Source of the DNA: Chionis minor
Taxonomy: Eukaryota; Chordata; Aves; Charadriiformes; Chionididae
Assembly: GCA_013398295.1 (NCBI GenBank)
Contig: VZSF01008847.1
Location: forward strand, 659,728 to 723,727
Reading direction: 5' to 3'
DNA length: 64,000 nucleotides
Positions within the stretch are counted from its first letter, which is position 1, and each line of letters starts with the position of its first letter. This document shows positions 53,484-64,000 of the stretch, piece by piece. Both the position numbers and the translations under genes were made by a program. A model generated the notes under the pieces. It searched no databases. It had not been told where the DNA came from and was given only the letters and a program-made list of their open reading frames with translations.

Positions 53484-54284
53484 GTAAGGCTCAGAAAGAA
53501 AATCAAGAGATTTAGCGAGTAGTGCTTCACCCACCCCACCCATGGGCGTTTGCAGCTCCCAGGGGAGCAGATCCCTGTGGGGAGCATTGCTGCCACTGTG
53601 AAGTCAGAGGTCCAGGGAGTGAGTGGAGAGGGCTCCTCCATCAGTTGGCCAGTGAAGTACCATATCCCTCTGTAGGATGAAGCTGGTCCCAGCCAGAGAA
53701 CCTCTGTACCTCTCTTTCCCACCTGCAAAGGTGCCGTGTTACCCGTCCCAGGACATGCATGTGGCTGGTGGGGATGAGCAAGGTAATAGGGTGGTTCCGT
53801 GGCACTGCTTGCTATCCACGTTCTTTGTCCCCCTGGGGGCCAGAGCAGCGCTGAGCTGATATAAAGCAGATATAAAGCTGATTTTCATTAAAGAGCAGTG
53901 TCGAAGGAGCGCCGGGTCTCATCGTGGGGCCCCGCTTGCACCCAGCGGGGCTGCGACGCCGGCGGCTCTGCCCGCTCCCCAGGCGCGTGCCCCACGCTGG
54001 GTGATGGATGGCGTCTCCGTGCCATCATCCCATGGCACACAGGCGGAGCTGGCCCAGATCCACCCCAGGATGGGATGACAGCTGTGATGGACCGAATCCC
54101 CACGTGCAGGACCATGCCGCCTCACACACAGGACATTTCTGCCCAGAGGAACCGGCGGAGGGACCTGGCGGCTCACCGGCACATCCCACCTGGCCGCAGT
54201 TCCCTGCTTCGCCTCCCTGGCCTCGAGTTTCCTGAGTGCTGGGCTCTCCCCCCGCCACCCTCCTCGGCACGGCTGGGGCCTTGC
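53484..54284. other. ordinary sequence, no gene supported
   Basis: Includes GATATAAAGCAGATATAAAGC near 53859-53879, a 12-bp direct repeat with TATA-like words, followed by CpG-containing sequence at 53905-53990. That could be a weak promoter, but no exon follows. Chance frames elsewhere. Confidence 0.4.
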
Positions 54285-54480
54285 AGCTACAACCAGGAAA
54301 CTATAAAACTTTACAGAGTGCGGCTGGAGAGAAACAGGAATTGCTGCAGTGACTGCCAGAAGGGCCAGCGTTAGATTCACAAGATTTTCCAGGGCTTGGA
54401 CTCGCCAGGAAGGGATTTATCCACCTAGGAGGAGCTGTAAAAACTAAAATTAAATTCTTCATCTTGGAAAGGGAGGGGGG
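54285..54480. promoter_or_regulatory. small AT-richer island
   Basis: Contains GGAAACTATAAAACTTTACAG and GTAAAAACTAAAATTAAATTC. CpG-poor. No coding signal. Weak candidate. Confidence 0.25.
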
Positions 54481-56140
54481 AGAGAAAGAAGAAAATGCTT
54501 GACCTCCCCCCGAATGCTCTGCTGGAGGCCAGGAACCAGGGGGGGTATGCGGGGCTGCACCTGCCGAGCCCCTGGCTGCGGGGTCCCTGGCACCCCCAGC
54601 GTCCCTGCCCCAAACACTGTGAGTGGGTGCTGCTTGTCCTGGGGCTGGCGCCCTGCACCCCTTCAGCCTGACCTTTCCTTCAAGGCATCATTTGGGAATC
54701 TCTGTGGGTGCCAAGGGGGAGGGTTGGGGTCAGTGTCCCCTCCCCGGTTCCTGTTCTCATTCCCCATGGCTCCATCCCACGTGCTGCCATCCTCGCTGCA
54801 GGCAAGGATAGCACGGGGTGCAGCGTGGGGGCATTTTGGGACCCCAGCAAGGGGTTAGCAGGGATGTTCCTGACAGCCCAGCTCAGCCGTATCCCAGTAG
54901 CTTGGGGCGGTGGGGGTGGGGGTGTATTTTCTGTGGTGTTTTGGAGTCTGGTAGGCAGTTAGGAGGGAAAAAACATGCTGGCCTGAGGGCTTCAGGGAGA
55001 CACCACAGCACCCCAGGTAGCCATTGCAGGGGACAAAGCAGTACCTGGCTAGGTTGGGAGCTGCTGCTTTCTGATGGGGAGCAGCTGATTTTGGGCTGCA
55101 CCCAGCCCCCATCTCTGGGTCAGCCGAGCCACGGTGGCCTCCCCTGCTTTGTACTGGGACCAAGGGGACCAGATCCGGCAGCCTGACAGAGGGGAGCAGG
55201 TCCCCTCCTGTGATGGGGCCACCAGCTCTCGGTCTGGGGGCGTTTTGGGACAGGGGTTGCCCAGGCACTTAGCGCAGCCCCAGGTGCACCTCTCTGCCCG
55301 TCTGCCTTCCCTGCCCTCTCCCACGTTGCTGGCGTGGGGCAGGCAGGGCCTCCCTCACCGCCCTGCTCCTCCTCATCCCACCGGGTTCCCGCGGAGGTGG
55401 CAGGCAGGGGCACGCCAGGGTCACCTGGCCACAGGCCCGCCAAACCAGCCCTGGCACCCACAGGCTGCCGGAGCAATGTGTCCCACATTCCTCTACCCCT
55501 CCTCACCAGGTTTTCCCCAATATAAAGGTGCATACAAATGCTCTTAGCAAAAGCCCACGCTGCTGCTGGCTTTGGGGGCCGTTTTCCACACTGGGGGAGC
55601 TGGTACAGCATCCCAGCCAGCGGGTGGTGGAGAGGGCTGTGCTGTGACAGGCTCTTTTTAGGAATATAGCACTCACGAGGTGATATATATTACGTTGTTG
55701 GTCTCTCTGCAACAAGCCGAGTTCCTGGAGTCTGGCCGCCGAGCGGCATGGGAAAGCATCCTGCCATGGCCAGGGAGAAGCTGGGCTGCTCCTCCAGACG
55801 TGTGGAGACAAAGATCAAACGAGCTCGCTTGGAAATCTCAGCAAAATTGTGCCAGAGGACACGGTGGATGTCTGGGCCAAGCCAAAGCTCCAGCTCTGCC
55901 GTCGCTGGCTCCTGGGGCAAGCTGAGCTGTGCCGGAGCCCTGGCAGCCCTGTCTGCCCGGCCGTTGGATCAGAATGTGGCGTGCCAGCAATTCGTTTTGT
56001 ACTCATGTTTTCAGGCTGGAAAAGCTGAGGGAAACCTGCAGACGAAAAGTTCATGTGCAAAATCCCACCAGCTGAGCGCCTGGCTGCTGGCAGCGCCGCG
56101 TCACCGGTGTCCTGCCCCACCAAGACACCCAGGTGCCGCT
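54481..56140. other. GC-rich sequence, no gene supported
   Basis: Frames up to 225 codons on plus and 163 on minus overlap, without domains. GGAATATAGCACTCACGAGG and GATATATATTACG words near 55660-55692 form a short AT-rich spot. Nothing else. Confidence 0.45.
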
Positions 56141-56340
56141 CTGCAGATGGGCTTTGCAGCAGTTTTCATTTTATTTCAATTTTTTTGCATGCAACAGATT
56201 TTACACCGAATGCATGGAAGCACTGCTGCAAAAGTATGTATCGGGGAATGCTCTTTTGTCACTTATTCTGGTTTTCTTTCTATTTTTTGCCCATTACTGC
56301 CAGTGCAGGCTCTTAAAATAACTGGCTACTTTAAACCGCG
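56141..56340. promoter_or_regulatory. AT-rich island, candidate enhancer
   Basis: Contains TTTTCATTTTATTTCAATTT, TTTTTGCATGCAACAG (TGCATGCA palindrome), CACCGAATGCATGG and CTTAAAATAACTGGC. CpG-poor and isolated between GC-rich flanks. The open frame here has no domain. Confidence 0.38.
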
Positions 56341-57170
56341 TCCTTTTGTTCCCTGGCTGAGCACTGCTGGATGCCAGCTGGAGAGGGAGGGAGGTGAAGT
56401 GTCAGGGCCCTGCAGAGAGTTTTAAAGGAGGTTTGTGTTAATGGGGACAGTGTGTTGCACCCTGAGTCCTTTAAGCTGCCCACTCCCTCGCTGCCAGCCA
56501 GGCTCAATGCCGTGGGTTTTCCCAGGGAAGCACTGAGTTTGCAGGTTCTCAGCTGGCCCCCACGTCACCACCCAAACCTCATCCAGGTTCCAAGAGGGCA
56601 GCTGTGGGTCTGCACCCCAGCTTTGCAGCCCGTCGGTGGGTCCCCCCACAGTACCACATCCCTTGAGGATTCCTGCCAGTCACCCCTGACCACGGAGCCC
56701 TGCTGGCAGGGCTGTCCCTTTCCTACCCTTGCACCGTCCATAGCAAACTTTTTAAATGATGAAAGTTCCCCAGGACTTGGAGGGGAGGTGGGGGACAGAG
56801 GCTGTGTGGCTCCCTTGACCCCAGTTAGTGTGGGAAAGGGCTACGGCAAAACTGGTTAGGAACTGGGAGCCGGCCCCGGGGGAAGCAATAGCTAAGCCTG
56901 GCTTAATCCTCCAGAGCTGAGCACTGGGGCAGCGGATGCAAATCCCAAGCAGGCTGGGCGCTGCCTGGCACCTCTCCCAGGGCGTTTGCACCGCTGTCCT
57001 CGGGCACCCCAGGAATGCGGCGTGGCGGGAAGAGGGGATCCCTGCAGCCCAGGGGGATGGGGGGGGCACAGCCGGCCGGGGCGCTGCCAGCAGGCCGGGC
57101 TCCACCGCCCGCAGGGCACCGGGGCTGGGTCGGAGCCTGGCTTGGAAGCACAAAGTCAGAGGCTTGTGCC
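56341..57170. other. GC-rich sequence, no gene supported
   Basis: Moderate CpG at 57015-57120. Chance frames up to 135 codons. Nothing else noted. Confidence 0.45.
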
Positions 57171-57275
57171 ATGCCTAGGCATGTCCCCGCTTTGTTTATT
57201 CCGACAGCTTATTATTTTGTTTGACTATTTATTCCTGGCTGCCTTTTTCTCACGGTGGCTGTGTTTATTTAGCAC
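57171..57275. promoter_or_regulatory. small AT-rich island
   Basis: Contains CTTTGTTTATTCC (forkhead-like TGTTTAT), TTATTATTTTGTTTGAC, TATTTATTCC and GTGTTTATTTAGC. Four FOX-like TRTTTAY words in about 85 bp make a tight cluster. Confidence 0.35.
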
Positions 57276-59510
57276 GGCTAGCCTGGAGCCTGCCGGGCTC
57301 TCGCGCTGCCGGTGAGCAGAGCCGTAACCCCGGTGCGGCAAGCGCAGTGAAGGGAACCCCACGCTGAGGTTTCCCCAGTGCCTGGTGAGCTGTTTGCAGT
57401 GGGTGGGATGGCATTTCAAAGGGACAGAGGGCAAGAGGGTACAGGAGGGTGGTCACACATGCTTGGTGCTGTTTATGCTGCCAGCGCGCAGCCACACCAA
57501 AGGGCTTTGGCACCCGCGTGCCTTCCCACCTTCACCATCCTGTGGGGCGGGGGCAGTTGCACCAAGCAGAGAATCCCTGGGCAGGGAGGAGATGAGTTTG
57601 GAAAGCGCAAGGGTTGCCCACAAAGTGATGCCCCCCCGTGTCGCCGGTGATGCCCCTGGGGCACCCCAGGACCCCACCAGCCCCCCAAGGTCCCGAGTGG
57701 TCCCGGAGCCTGTCCCCCCGTGGTACCAGGGTGATGTAGACATGCCAGCCTGCCATCAGCTCTCATCCCAGCCTTGGCTCAACCCTCCATTCCCAGGCCC
57801 CACGTGGCATCCTCAATGGTGGCAGCCCCTGAGGACCCCGAAACGCTGGGTCCTCTCCACATTGAGGATGCGGCTGTGACTGGGGGCCGGGGAGCCATGG
57901 CAACCTGGCAAGGATGGGGGTTGCCATGGCGACAGGAGGCGCAGCATCCGGAGCCAGCTTTGGGTGAGGGATGCTCCAGGTGGGGTAGGAGGGAGGACCG
58001 GGGTACCCCCAGGGCTGGAGGATGCCAAAGCCTCGGCTCAGGGTCTGGGAAAGACCCCCTGCTCCGAGAGCTGCCGCTGGCCTGCAGTGCCTGGAGGGGG
58101 TGGGCAGGCGGGGGCTGGAGGGGTCCAGATCCTGCGCTTGGCCCTGACACAGCCCTGGTGTGCCCACTGCCACCATCACCTCTGGCTGCTCCCAGGCAGC
58201 CCCGGTTGGGACATGATGCTGGTGGCAATGCCTGTGTGCTTGGATCAGGGGGTAACCGGCTCTGTGGGATGTGCAAGGTCAAGCAAGGCCTCTTCACTTT
58301 TTGCACCAGGAGAGTCTGCCAAGCACCTCTACATGCTTCGGATATGAGCCTGAACCCCAAATGTCATGTCACCCTGCTTGGATGTCACTAATCCCCACTT
58401 GGGAATGGCTCTGCAGGGTCAGTCTGGGATGCAGGGTGGGACTCAACCCCTAAATCACTCTGTGTTTGGAGAGCATCTGCTCCCCGTCACTAAGGCGGGC
58501 ACCAGGCTGTTCCCAGCTCAGGGTTGGGGACGCAAAGGGTGTCTGCACTGGCATTTCAGCTGCAGCCCCCTAAAATGTCACTAATGGGGACAGGCTGCTA
58601 ACTGCCTGGCCAGCAAAGGTGCCCAAGCAGGCGCTGGGTTGGGTGAGGACCTCACCATGGCACATCACCAACTGACATCCCTTCCTTGACCCCCCCAGCC
58701 CCCTAGCCACCCACTAGCGAGCGTGTCCCGCCATGCCTGTCCTGCCGTGCCCTGTCCTGCCGCCGGTCTGGGAGGCAGCGAGGGGAAGGGGGTGATGGGA
58801 GGCAGTGGGAGGAAACGGACCTCCCAGCTGGGAAGCACACGGGAGAGTGACATTTGCCAGACACCAACACTGCTTTTGATAAAGAGCGGGGGGCAGTTTA
58901 CTGCCCGCAGGCACCCACGTTTCCCACACCTCCCAGCAGCTGGGGCTCAGCCTCGTCCCCCAGCCCTGGAGACTTTCCCTCCTGCCCCCCAAGTGCTGTC
59001 CTGGCAGAACTGGAGCTGTGTGAGGCCAGACGCCTCCTTTCCATTTCGGACCTGGTAGGCTGCGGAGCAAGGGGGAAAAGGGCACAAATACTGATTTTTT
59101 TGGGTTTTGGGGTTTTTTTTGTTTTTTCTTTTTGACATAGAATTTGCCAGCATCTGATGAGAAAGGGCTAATAGAGAAGTGTACAGTGTCACCTGGACAG
59201 CATCACTACGGTTGCAACATGCACCCCGCGGCAGACAGACAGGGACAGGGCCCTGAAAACACACAAACCTCATGGGATTTTTCCCAAGGGCTCGTCCCCA
59301 GTGCAGGAATCAGCCCAGAAGCCAGGTTTCCAGCCGCCCTCCCTCCTCACGATGCCTCCCAGGGCTCTGGCACCTGGCAGGCTGGGCCCTTTCCCCCTGC
59401 AGAAATGGTGGTTGAGCTCTCCGGCAAGCGCGCGCCGGCAAACGGAGCTGGCGGCCGCTGGCAGGAGCTTGCAGCGATTCCACCCTGCAGCTTGTGGCTG
59501 GGCTTTATAT
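57276..59510. other. GC-rich sequence, no gene supported
   Basis: Frames up to 205 codons (plus) and 193 codons (minus) overlap in 57760-58390, without domains. A T/G-rich simple tract (GATTTTTTTGGGTTTTGGGG and following T-runs) lies at 59093-59133. CpG-rich near 59425-59455. Nothing else. Confidence 0.45.
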
Positions 59511-59960
59511 ACTAAGCCTGCTTCAAACTTTGCACTGGGAGAAGTGATTTGTCTGCAAATGTTATGTGGTTAAAATAAATGCAGAGAATTTTAATCCTGG
59601 GAATTTGGAAAGTAGGAGATTTAAAATAACAAAACCCTTTCATATGGCACTTAATCCGAAATTAGCTGGGTTTTAAGTTTTATGGCGGTAGCTGATCATT
59701 CCTCAGCCACCTCCCGCTTGGCGTGGGAAGGGGGTGGGGGCTCCCCAGATCCCCGGAGCGGGGGGCAGCGAGGGCTGCAGGATGGGCTCTCCCGGCTGCC
59801 CCATGTAGCACCATGCCAGGGCGGTGCTGGAGCAGTGACGGCACTCTTTTTTTGTTGACATGGAATGGATCTCCCACAGCTACTTAAGGTTTTAATTGCC
59901 CTGTGATTAAAGTTTTCATTACTAAGCAATTAGCACCTGAAATTTTAAGTGCTGAAGTGT
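59511..59960. promoter_or_regulatory. AT-rich islands flanking a GC-rich spacer
   Basis: Left island (59515-59700): GGTTAAAATAAATGCAG, GAATTTTAATCCTGG, GATTTAAAATAAC, CCGAAATTAGCTGG and GTTTTATGGCGG. Right island (59880-59960): GGTTTTAATTGCCC, GTGATTAAAGTTTTCATTAC and GCAATTAGCACC. Both are CpG-poor with many ATTA words. No coding signal. Good non-coding element candidates. Confidence 0.4.
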
Positions 59961-60029
59961 TTAACTGCATCCTGAAGCTGCCAGAGGTGAGGGGTGGTGG
60001 ATGTGGGTGGGACAGGAGAGGGTTTTGAA

Positions 60030-60340
60030 GTGGGTACCAGGAGTGGCGGGAGGTGGCCGCCTCACCGGGGCCCAGCCGCGCTGGCACGGGCACTGCTGGC
60101 CGCCCCGATCCCGCTGGCAGTGCCAAGTGCCCGGCAGCACAGGGAGGAGCGCCCAGAGGGGCGAGCGCCCAGGGAGCCTGGGAAGGAGACAGGCTGGAGC
60201 CAGTGCTGACCCGGCGGGAGACGCGCCGGCTGGGAGAGCTGGCACGCAGCGGTGCTCCCCGCCCTGGGAACAGGGTGACAGGGACCCCCAGAGCCCCCCT
60301 TGCGCCGGGGATGGCACGGGGGACCCCCCAGCAGCTACAC
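60030..60340. promoter_or_regulatory. CpG-rich patch, possible CpG island
   Basis: Dense CpG for about 300 bp (GGCCGCCTCACCGGGG, GACCCGGCGGGAGACGCGCC). Several frames are open across it but have no domains. It may be a promoter-type island or simply GC-rich DNA. No TATA or splice donor could be assigned. Confidence 0.3.
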
Positions 60341-61780
60341 AGCTGCCCCAGGTCCCTACTCAGGTGTTGCCCTTCTGGGCGCTGCCCTTCGGACAGGGGA
60401 TGTGGAGATGCCACGTGATGCCACGACAGCCCCGCTGCAGCAGTGTCCAGCCCAGAAATGGTGGGATCCCCCACCCCAGCTTCCCGCATCCCCGGCACAG
60501 CTGCGCTCCCCGTGAGAAGGCTATGGAGGCCTCTCGCAGGCTTCTTCTCCCATCCACTCGGTGCCAGCCTTCAAACACACGTCCCCGTATCTCTCTCATG
60601 GCGACGCGCTCCCGGGGCTGGCTGCCTGGCAAGGAATGCACTCCCTTCTGTTTGTTTTGAAAATCCTGCTGGGTAATTTCATTTCATGCCCCTTAGATCT
60701 TCTGAGAAAATAGGAATAATTGTTCCCTAATCACCTTCTCTTTATTAAGTTGCAGCTGAGGTTGCCACATGCAAACGAGGCGAGGGGTGGTGGCCAGGCG
60801 CAGCGGGCAGGGTGCGTGGGTGCACCCCTGTGCGTGGCCGTGGTCTGACACACACCGCACGTGTGCCGGTGTGATGTGGAGCCGCCACCGCAGCACGTCG
60901 GGGCCATCTTTGGAAACAGGCAGTGAAAGTTAGGCTCGCCCCAGCGGGATGGGGTCTCTGGGTGGGAAATTTCTCATGGAGAGAGGGCTGGACTGGGAGG
61001 TTCATCCTCTGAACGTCCATGGCCGTTGCTGGCTTCTCAGGGCTTTCCTTTCATCTGTTTTCAGCAGGTCCTGCCATTCTGCCACTCCCCGTCTGCATGG
61101 TAATGCCTCCCGGGGACACCGCAGGCACCACAGCTTTGCCGGGCAGGCTGTAAGGCTGTTCCAAGGCAGACCATCCCTAACTCAGGGCAGCGCTGCAGAC
61201 ACGATTCCCCATGTGCCCCACGGCCCCACGTTTCACTTCTCAGCCCATCCCTGTCACCACGTCGGTCCCTGCCACAGCCATGTCCAGCTCCAGCCGTCAC
61301 CCCGAGGTGCTGGGGAGGTGTCGGTGGAGGGGACCAGGGCTGGGTGCTTGTGTGCAGGGACACTGCAGGGCTGGGAGATGCCCCGGTCCCTACAGGCGTG
61401 CGTGTCCCCCCAGCCACGACAGCACCCCGTCCCCCGGGGACCACAGCAGCACCGGCCGCAGCACCGAGTCCTTGCACAAGCCCAAGCCGTTGGGTTGGCG
61501 TTACAGAGCCAGCCCCTGCCAGCAAATACCACGCAGTTACCACAGTTATTTCCTATTGTGCAGGCGCCGGAGCCCTGCCAGCGCTGCTCCCCAGGCCGCC
61601 CGCCGGCTGCGACACCCAGGCAGAGACCCGCGGCTCCCCGGCTAGCTACCTGTGCCACTCCTGGCCGAGCCCCAAAATCCTCAGCCCCCAGCCGGGACCT
61701 CGGCGCTGCGCCCGCCTGCACTAGGGGAGCGTGAGCCTCCGGGGAGAGGTCAACTGGCGGCACCAGCCTGGTGGGAGCGA
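60341..61780. other. GC-rich sequence, no gene supported
   Basis: Includes an AT-richer piece at 60655-60760 and CpG-containing sequence at 61400-61740. Frames up to 261 codons (plus) and 169 (minus) overlap without domains. Confidence 0.45.
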
Positions 61781-62090
61781 GTGGGGGCTCATTAATTACG
61801 GCGTGCGGGGACAGAGGGGATTATATGGAGCGTCCTCCCCCCACCCGCGCCTCTCCGCTCCCTGCTCCAGTTTCTCGTCCTTTTCAGAAATAAATTCCTT
61901 TCGGGCTGAAATTTGCCAGGCATGGCTTGGCTCCAAGGGGAATTCTTGGGGAAAGTTTAAGTAAAATTGGTTCAGCCATTTTTAAGTTATTCAAGTGTGA
62001 ATAAGCAATTTCCCCATGTGCTCCGTTCAGAAATTTTGTGCTTGGGTAACTCAGACCTCTGAAATCGCAGAATAAACGAGGTTTCTGCAT
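61781..62090. promoter_or_regulatory. candidate non-coding island
   Basis: Contains GGGGCTCATTAATTACGGCG (ATTAATTA, homeodomain-like), then GAAATAAATTCC, GTTTAAGTAAAATTGG and AAGTTATTCAAGTGTG. CpG is low after 61865. No coding signal. Confidence 0.35.
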
Positions 62091-62094
62091 CTCG

Positions 62095-62466
62095 CTAAGC
62101 CGGCAGGCTCTGGCTGCAGGAGTTGGTATGGCATCTCCGGCGGGGAGGATTTCCTGGGATTGACTTCACAGGGAGACAGCAAATCTTCCCACCCTGAGTC
62201 TGGCCCATGGTTAAGTTTCTCAGAGTCTCCATCAGCTCCTGCCGCTCTCCTTCCCTGCTGGCACAGCATAGTACCCTGGCGTATGTGTTAATGGTGCTGG
62301 CTTCGCCACTCACGTCTCCGTTGTTCACCTCCTTGAGCGACAGCGTGTCCAAACCAACAACTTCTGCTTCTCTGCTCAAATTTTGGTATTTTGCACTGGG
62401 GCGACCCCCAGTCTGCTTCTTTGCTTGCCAACTGCATCCTTCTACCTGGTGAGTGCAACGGCCCAC
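62095..62466 (-). other. natural-looking open frame, possible exon region
   Basis: A minus-strand frame of about 120 codons has a more balanced composition than others here, with residues such as VVGLDTLSLKEVNNGDVSGE and NTYARVLCCA. A GTGAGT donor-like word on that strand sits inside it, and a separate CTG/GTGAGT donor-like word lies on the plus strand at 62449. I recognise no family. The evidence is only composition, so chance remains likely. Confidence 0.13.
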
Positions 62467-62470
62467 TTGC

Positions 62471-62900
62471 TGCTTCTCCTATCCGTTGCAGAGATCTATC
62501 ACACTCACATGTCACGTCACGTCTTAAATTAGCACGCCAGCTCTCTCAAGCCACAGCTTTTCCCTTTGGGAACCATGCCCACTGGTGCCAGGGCACTACA
62601 GTAGCCCTCGGGGCACAGCATGCTGGCAAGGCTCCCTGCAGCTCCCAGGGATTGCCAGCATTCCTGCAACAGGAATCAGTCATCTCTAAATTTTCGGCAG
62701 TCCAAGCAGAGCCCATGCCTCTGGACTGGGCTTGGGAAGCCAGATCCTTCTGGGACAAGGAAGGAAAATGCCTGTCCACGGCCCTGGTGGGTTTGTGTAG
62801 CAGGAGGAGGAGGAGATACAGGCACACTCCTCATCCATCCGCACAGCAGAGAGGTCGATCACAGCCAGCCCCGATAACCTCCCGAATCCCCGCTCCTGCT
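62471..62900. other. ordinary sequence, no gene supported
   Basis: A long plus-strand frame (from 62391) and minus-strand frames cross it without domains. Nothing else seen. Confidence 0.45.
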
Positions 62901-63070
62901 GTGAGCCACAGGGAAGGTGGCCGGGAGCGTGGGCCGGCGGCCGCCCCGCTGCGCCGGCGCGTGGACGGGGCTGCAGCTGCACGGCGAGGGAGTTTCTGGG
63001 GCAGGTTTCTGGGGCGGGGAGCGCTGCAGCCAGGCGCCGCTTGCAGATGGCAGGCGGCCGCAGCGGGGGC
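62901..63070. promoter_or_regulatory. CpG-rich patch, possible CpG island
   Basis: The densest CpG of the window lies here, for example GGGCCGGCGGCCGCCCCGC and GCGCCGGCGCG, followed by a near-direct repeat, GTTTCTGGGGCAG then GTTTCTGGGGCGG. It lies about 0.9 kb left of the promoter-like right edge, so both may belong to the same gene's 5' region. Confidence 0.38.
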
Positions 63071-63660
63071 ACCCCAGATGGCCACACCGTGGGGGCAAGG
63101 CTGCCCGGGGGGGTGCACCCAGCCGTGCATTTCCCCGTGCTCCGGACCTACCGGAGCTCCTGGCCACCCTGGGGACCAGGGACTTCAAAATGCAGCAACA
63201 TCAGGGACTCGGGAGATTTGCTGAGCCCTCAGACAGGGCCCAGACATCCAAGGAGGAAATTTGTGGTGCAGCACAAAGGGCCAGGCCAGGTCACAGCCTG
63301 TGTCCCACGCCCGGCACTGCGGGGAGGTGTCTGTCCTGAAGGATGTGGCATTGCCACCACGGGACACAGGGACAGTGTGTGTGCACCACACAGAGGGAGC
63401 AGAGTCTGGCCCACACAGGGCCCCAAAACCTCCCTATGGTGGTGGGGGAGGGGAGAATGGGGGGAGGACTGGGGTGCTCACAGGCTGGAGGCTGTGGCTG
63501 CCTGCATGGTAGCCAGCACCGTGTCCGATGAGGAGGGTGGTGAGGAAGGCACCCTGGGGGTGGGGGAAGGGAGAGCTGGCGGGGTCACTGCAGGGTGCGC
63601 ACTGTATGGTGTCACCCTGGATGGGATCCCAGCGCTCAGCCCAGCCACTGGCATGGGAAT
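63071..63660. other. GC-rich sequence, no gene supported
   Basis: G-rich at 63436-63472 with several runs of three or more G (a possible G-quadruplex). Frames have no domains. Nothing else noted. Confidence 0.45.
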
Positions 63661-63662
63661 CA

Positions 63663-63850
63663 CGGTGTACCGGGGACAGGACGGGACGGTGTATTGGGGA
63701 CAGGATGGGATAGAGTGGGTTGTGATGGGATGGGGCAGGGTGGGATGGGCTGGGCTGGGACAGGATGGTGTGAGATGGGATGGCACAGGGTAGGATGCAT
63801 GATATTGGGATGGGACGGGAGTGCAGAGGATGGGGTGGTGATGGGTGGCA
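63663..63850 (+). repeat. GGGAT-rich degenerate tandem array with a 24-bp duplication
   Basis: A 24-bp unit (CGGTGTACCGGGGACAGGAC plus GGGA) at 63663-63686 is followed by a copy at 63687-63710 with three changes. From there to about 63850 the strand is built from GATGGGAT, GGGATGGG and GGGACAGG words with no fixed period. Such G-rich arrays are common in bird DNA and tend to vary in length. Confidence 0.85.
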
Positions 63851-63878
63851 CAGGTAAAGCAGGCTGCCAGTGGCGGGG

Positions 63879-64000
63879 CACGCGCACGCACACGCACACT
63901 AACGGGCTCCCGCACCCACCCGCACCCGGCGGGGGGCAGGGCCGGGCAGGGCGGGCCTGGTGCTGCGGGGCAGGCCGGGGAGCGCGGCCCCTTTAAGAGC
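63879..64000 (+). promoter_or_regulatory. promoter-like GC-rich right edge
   Basis: A CG/CA-rich stretch (63879-63899) is followed by CpG-rich sequence with a GC box (GGGCGGGC at about 63949-63956) and ends in CCCCTTTAAGAGC at 63988-64000. TTTAAG in this setting can serve as a weak TATA-like element. A plus-strand transcript may start just past the edge. The window ends before any exon can be judged. Confidence 0.4.

Noticed and set aside
1..64000. tRNA, rRNA or endogenous retrovirus sequences
   Set aside because: I saw no tRNA B-box-like word in a fitting cloverleaf, no rRNA core, and no LTR pair or retroviral protein motif.

Overview
The window reads as a nuclear genomic interval of a bird. 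The main evidence is the repeats: an almost textbook 3' end of an avian CR1 LINE at 25545-25822, and three much older CR1 reverse-transcriptase relics (18480-18990 on the minus strand, 42051-42200 and 49325-50215 on the plus strand). There are no Alu-like or L1-like repeats, overall GC is high and repeats are sparse. A run of 516 N (12615-13130) marks a draft assembly. Nothing suggests bacterial, viral or organellar DNA: there are no operon-like runs of adjacent genes, no ribosome binding sites, and I recognise no tRNA or rRNA.

I could not support any complete protein-coding gene. The many open frames of 60-380 codons are what GC-rich DNA gives by chance: they overlap on both strands, are rich in A, G, P, R and S, lack domains and lack splice structure. 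Four short stretches deserve a weak flag as possible exons. Three are framed by splice-like signals (30383-30485, 39994-40059, 53413-53483). One is a coil-like reading frame on the minus strand (14666-14764). All could be non-coding RNA exons or chance.

The layout alternates between GC-rich, featureless stretches and islands of 100-1100 bp that are AT-richer, nearly CpG-free and full of homeodomain-, FOX-, SOX-, GATA- or TCF/LEF-like words. Examples are 4736-5300, 5655-6060, 11301-12430, 15481-15730, 17031-17310, 22121-22510, 33341-34070, 38916-39200, 41601-41890, 52441-52690 and 59511-59960. This islands-in-GC pattern is typical of conserved non-coding elements around a vertebrate developmental gene, but conservation itself cannot be seen from one sequence. 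These calls are therefore inference.

CpG-rich patches occur at 2600-2760, 25020-25190, 36421-36570, 60030-60340 and 62901-63070. The strongest promoter-like sequence is the last ~120 bp (63879-64000). It has a GC box and ends in a TTTAAG-containing GC-rich stretch, so a plus-strand gene may begin at or just beyond the right edge. Repeats of local origin include an 18-bp minisatellite (8221-8413), a GGGAT-rich array with a 24-bp duplication (63663-63850), a CA/TA microsatellite (50582-50619), homopolymer runs and several perfect inverted repeats. I found no new biological system. The most useful observations are the decayed CR1 copies, the inverted-repeat AT islands and the weak exon candidates.
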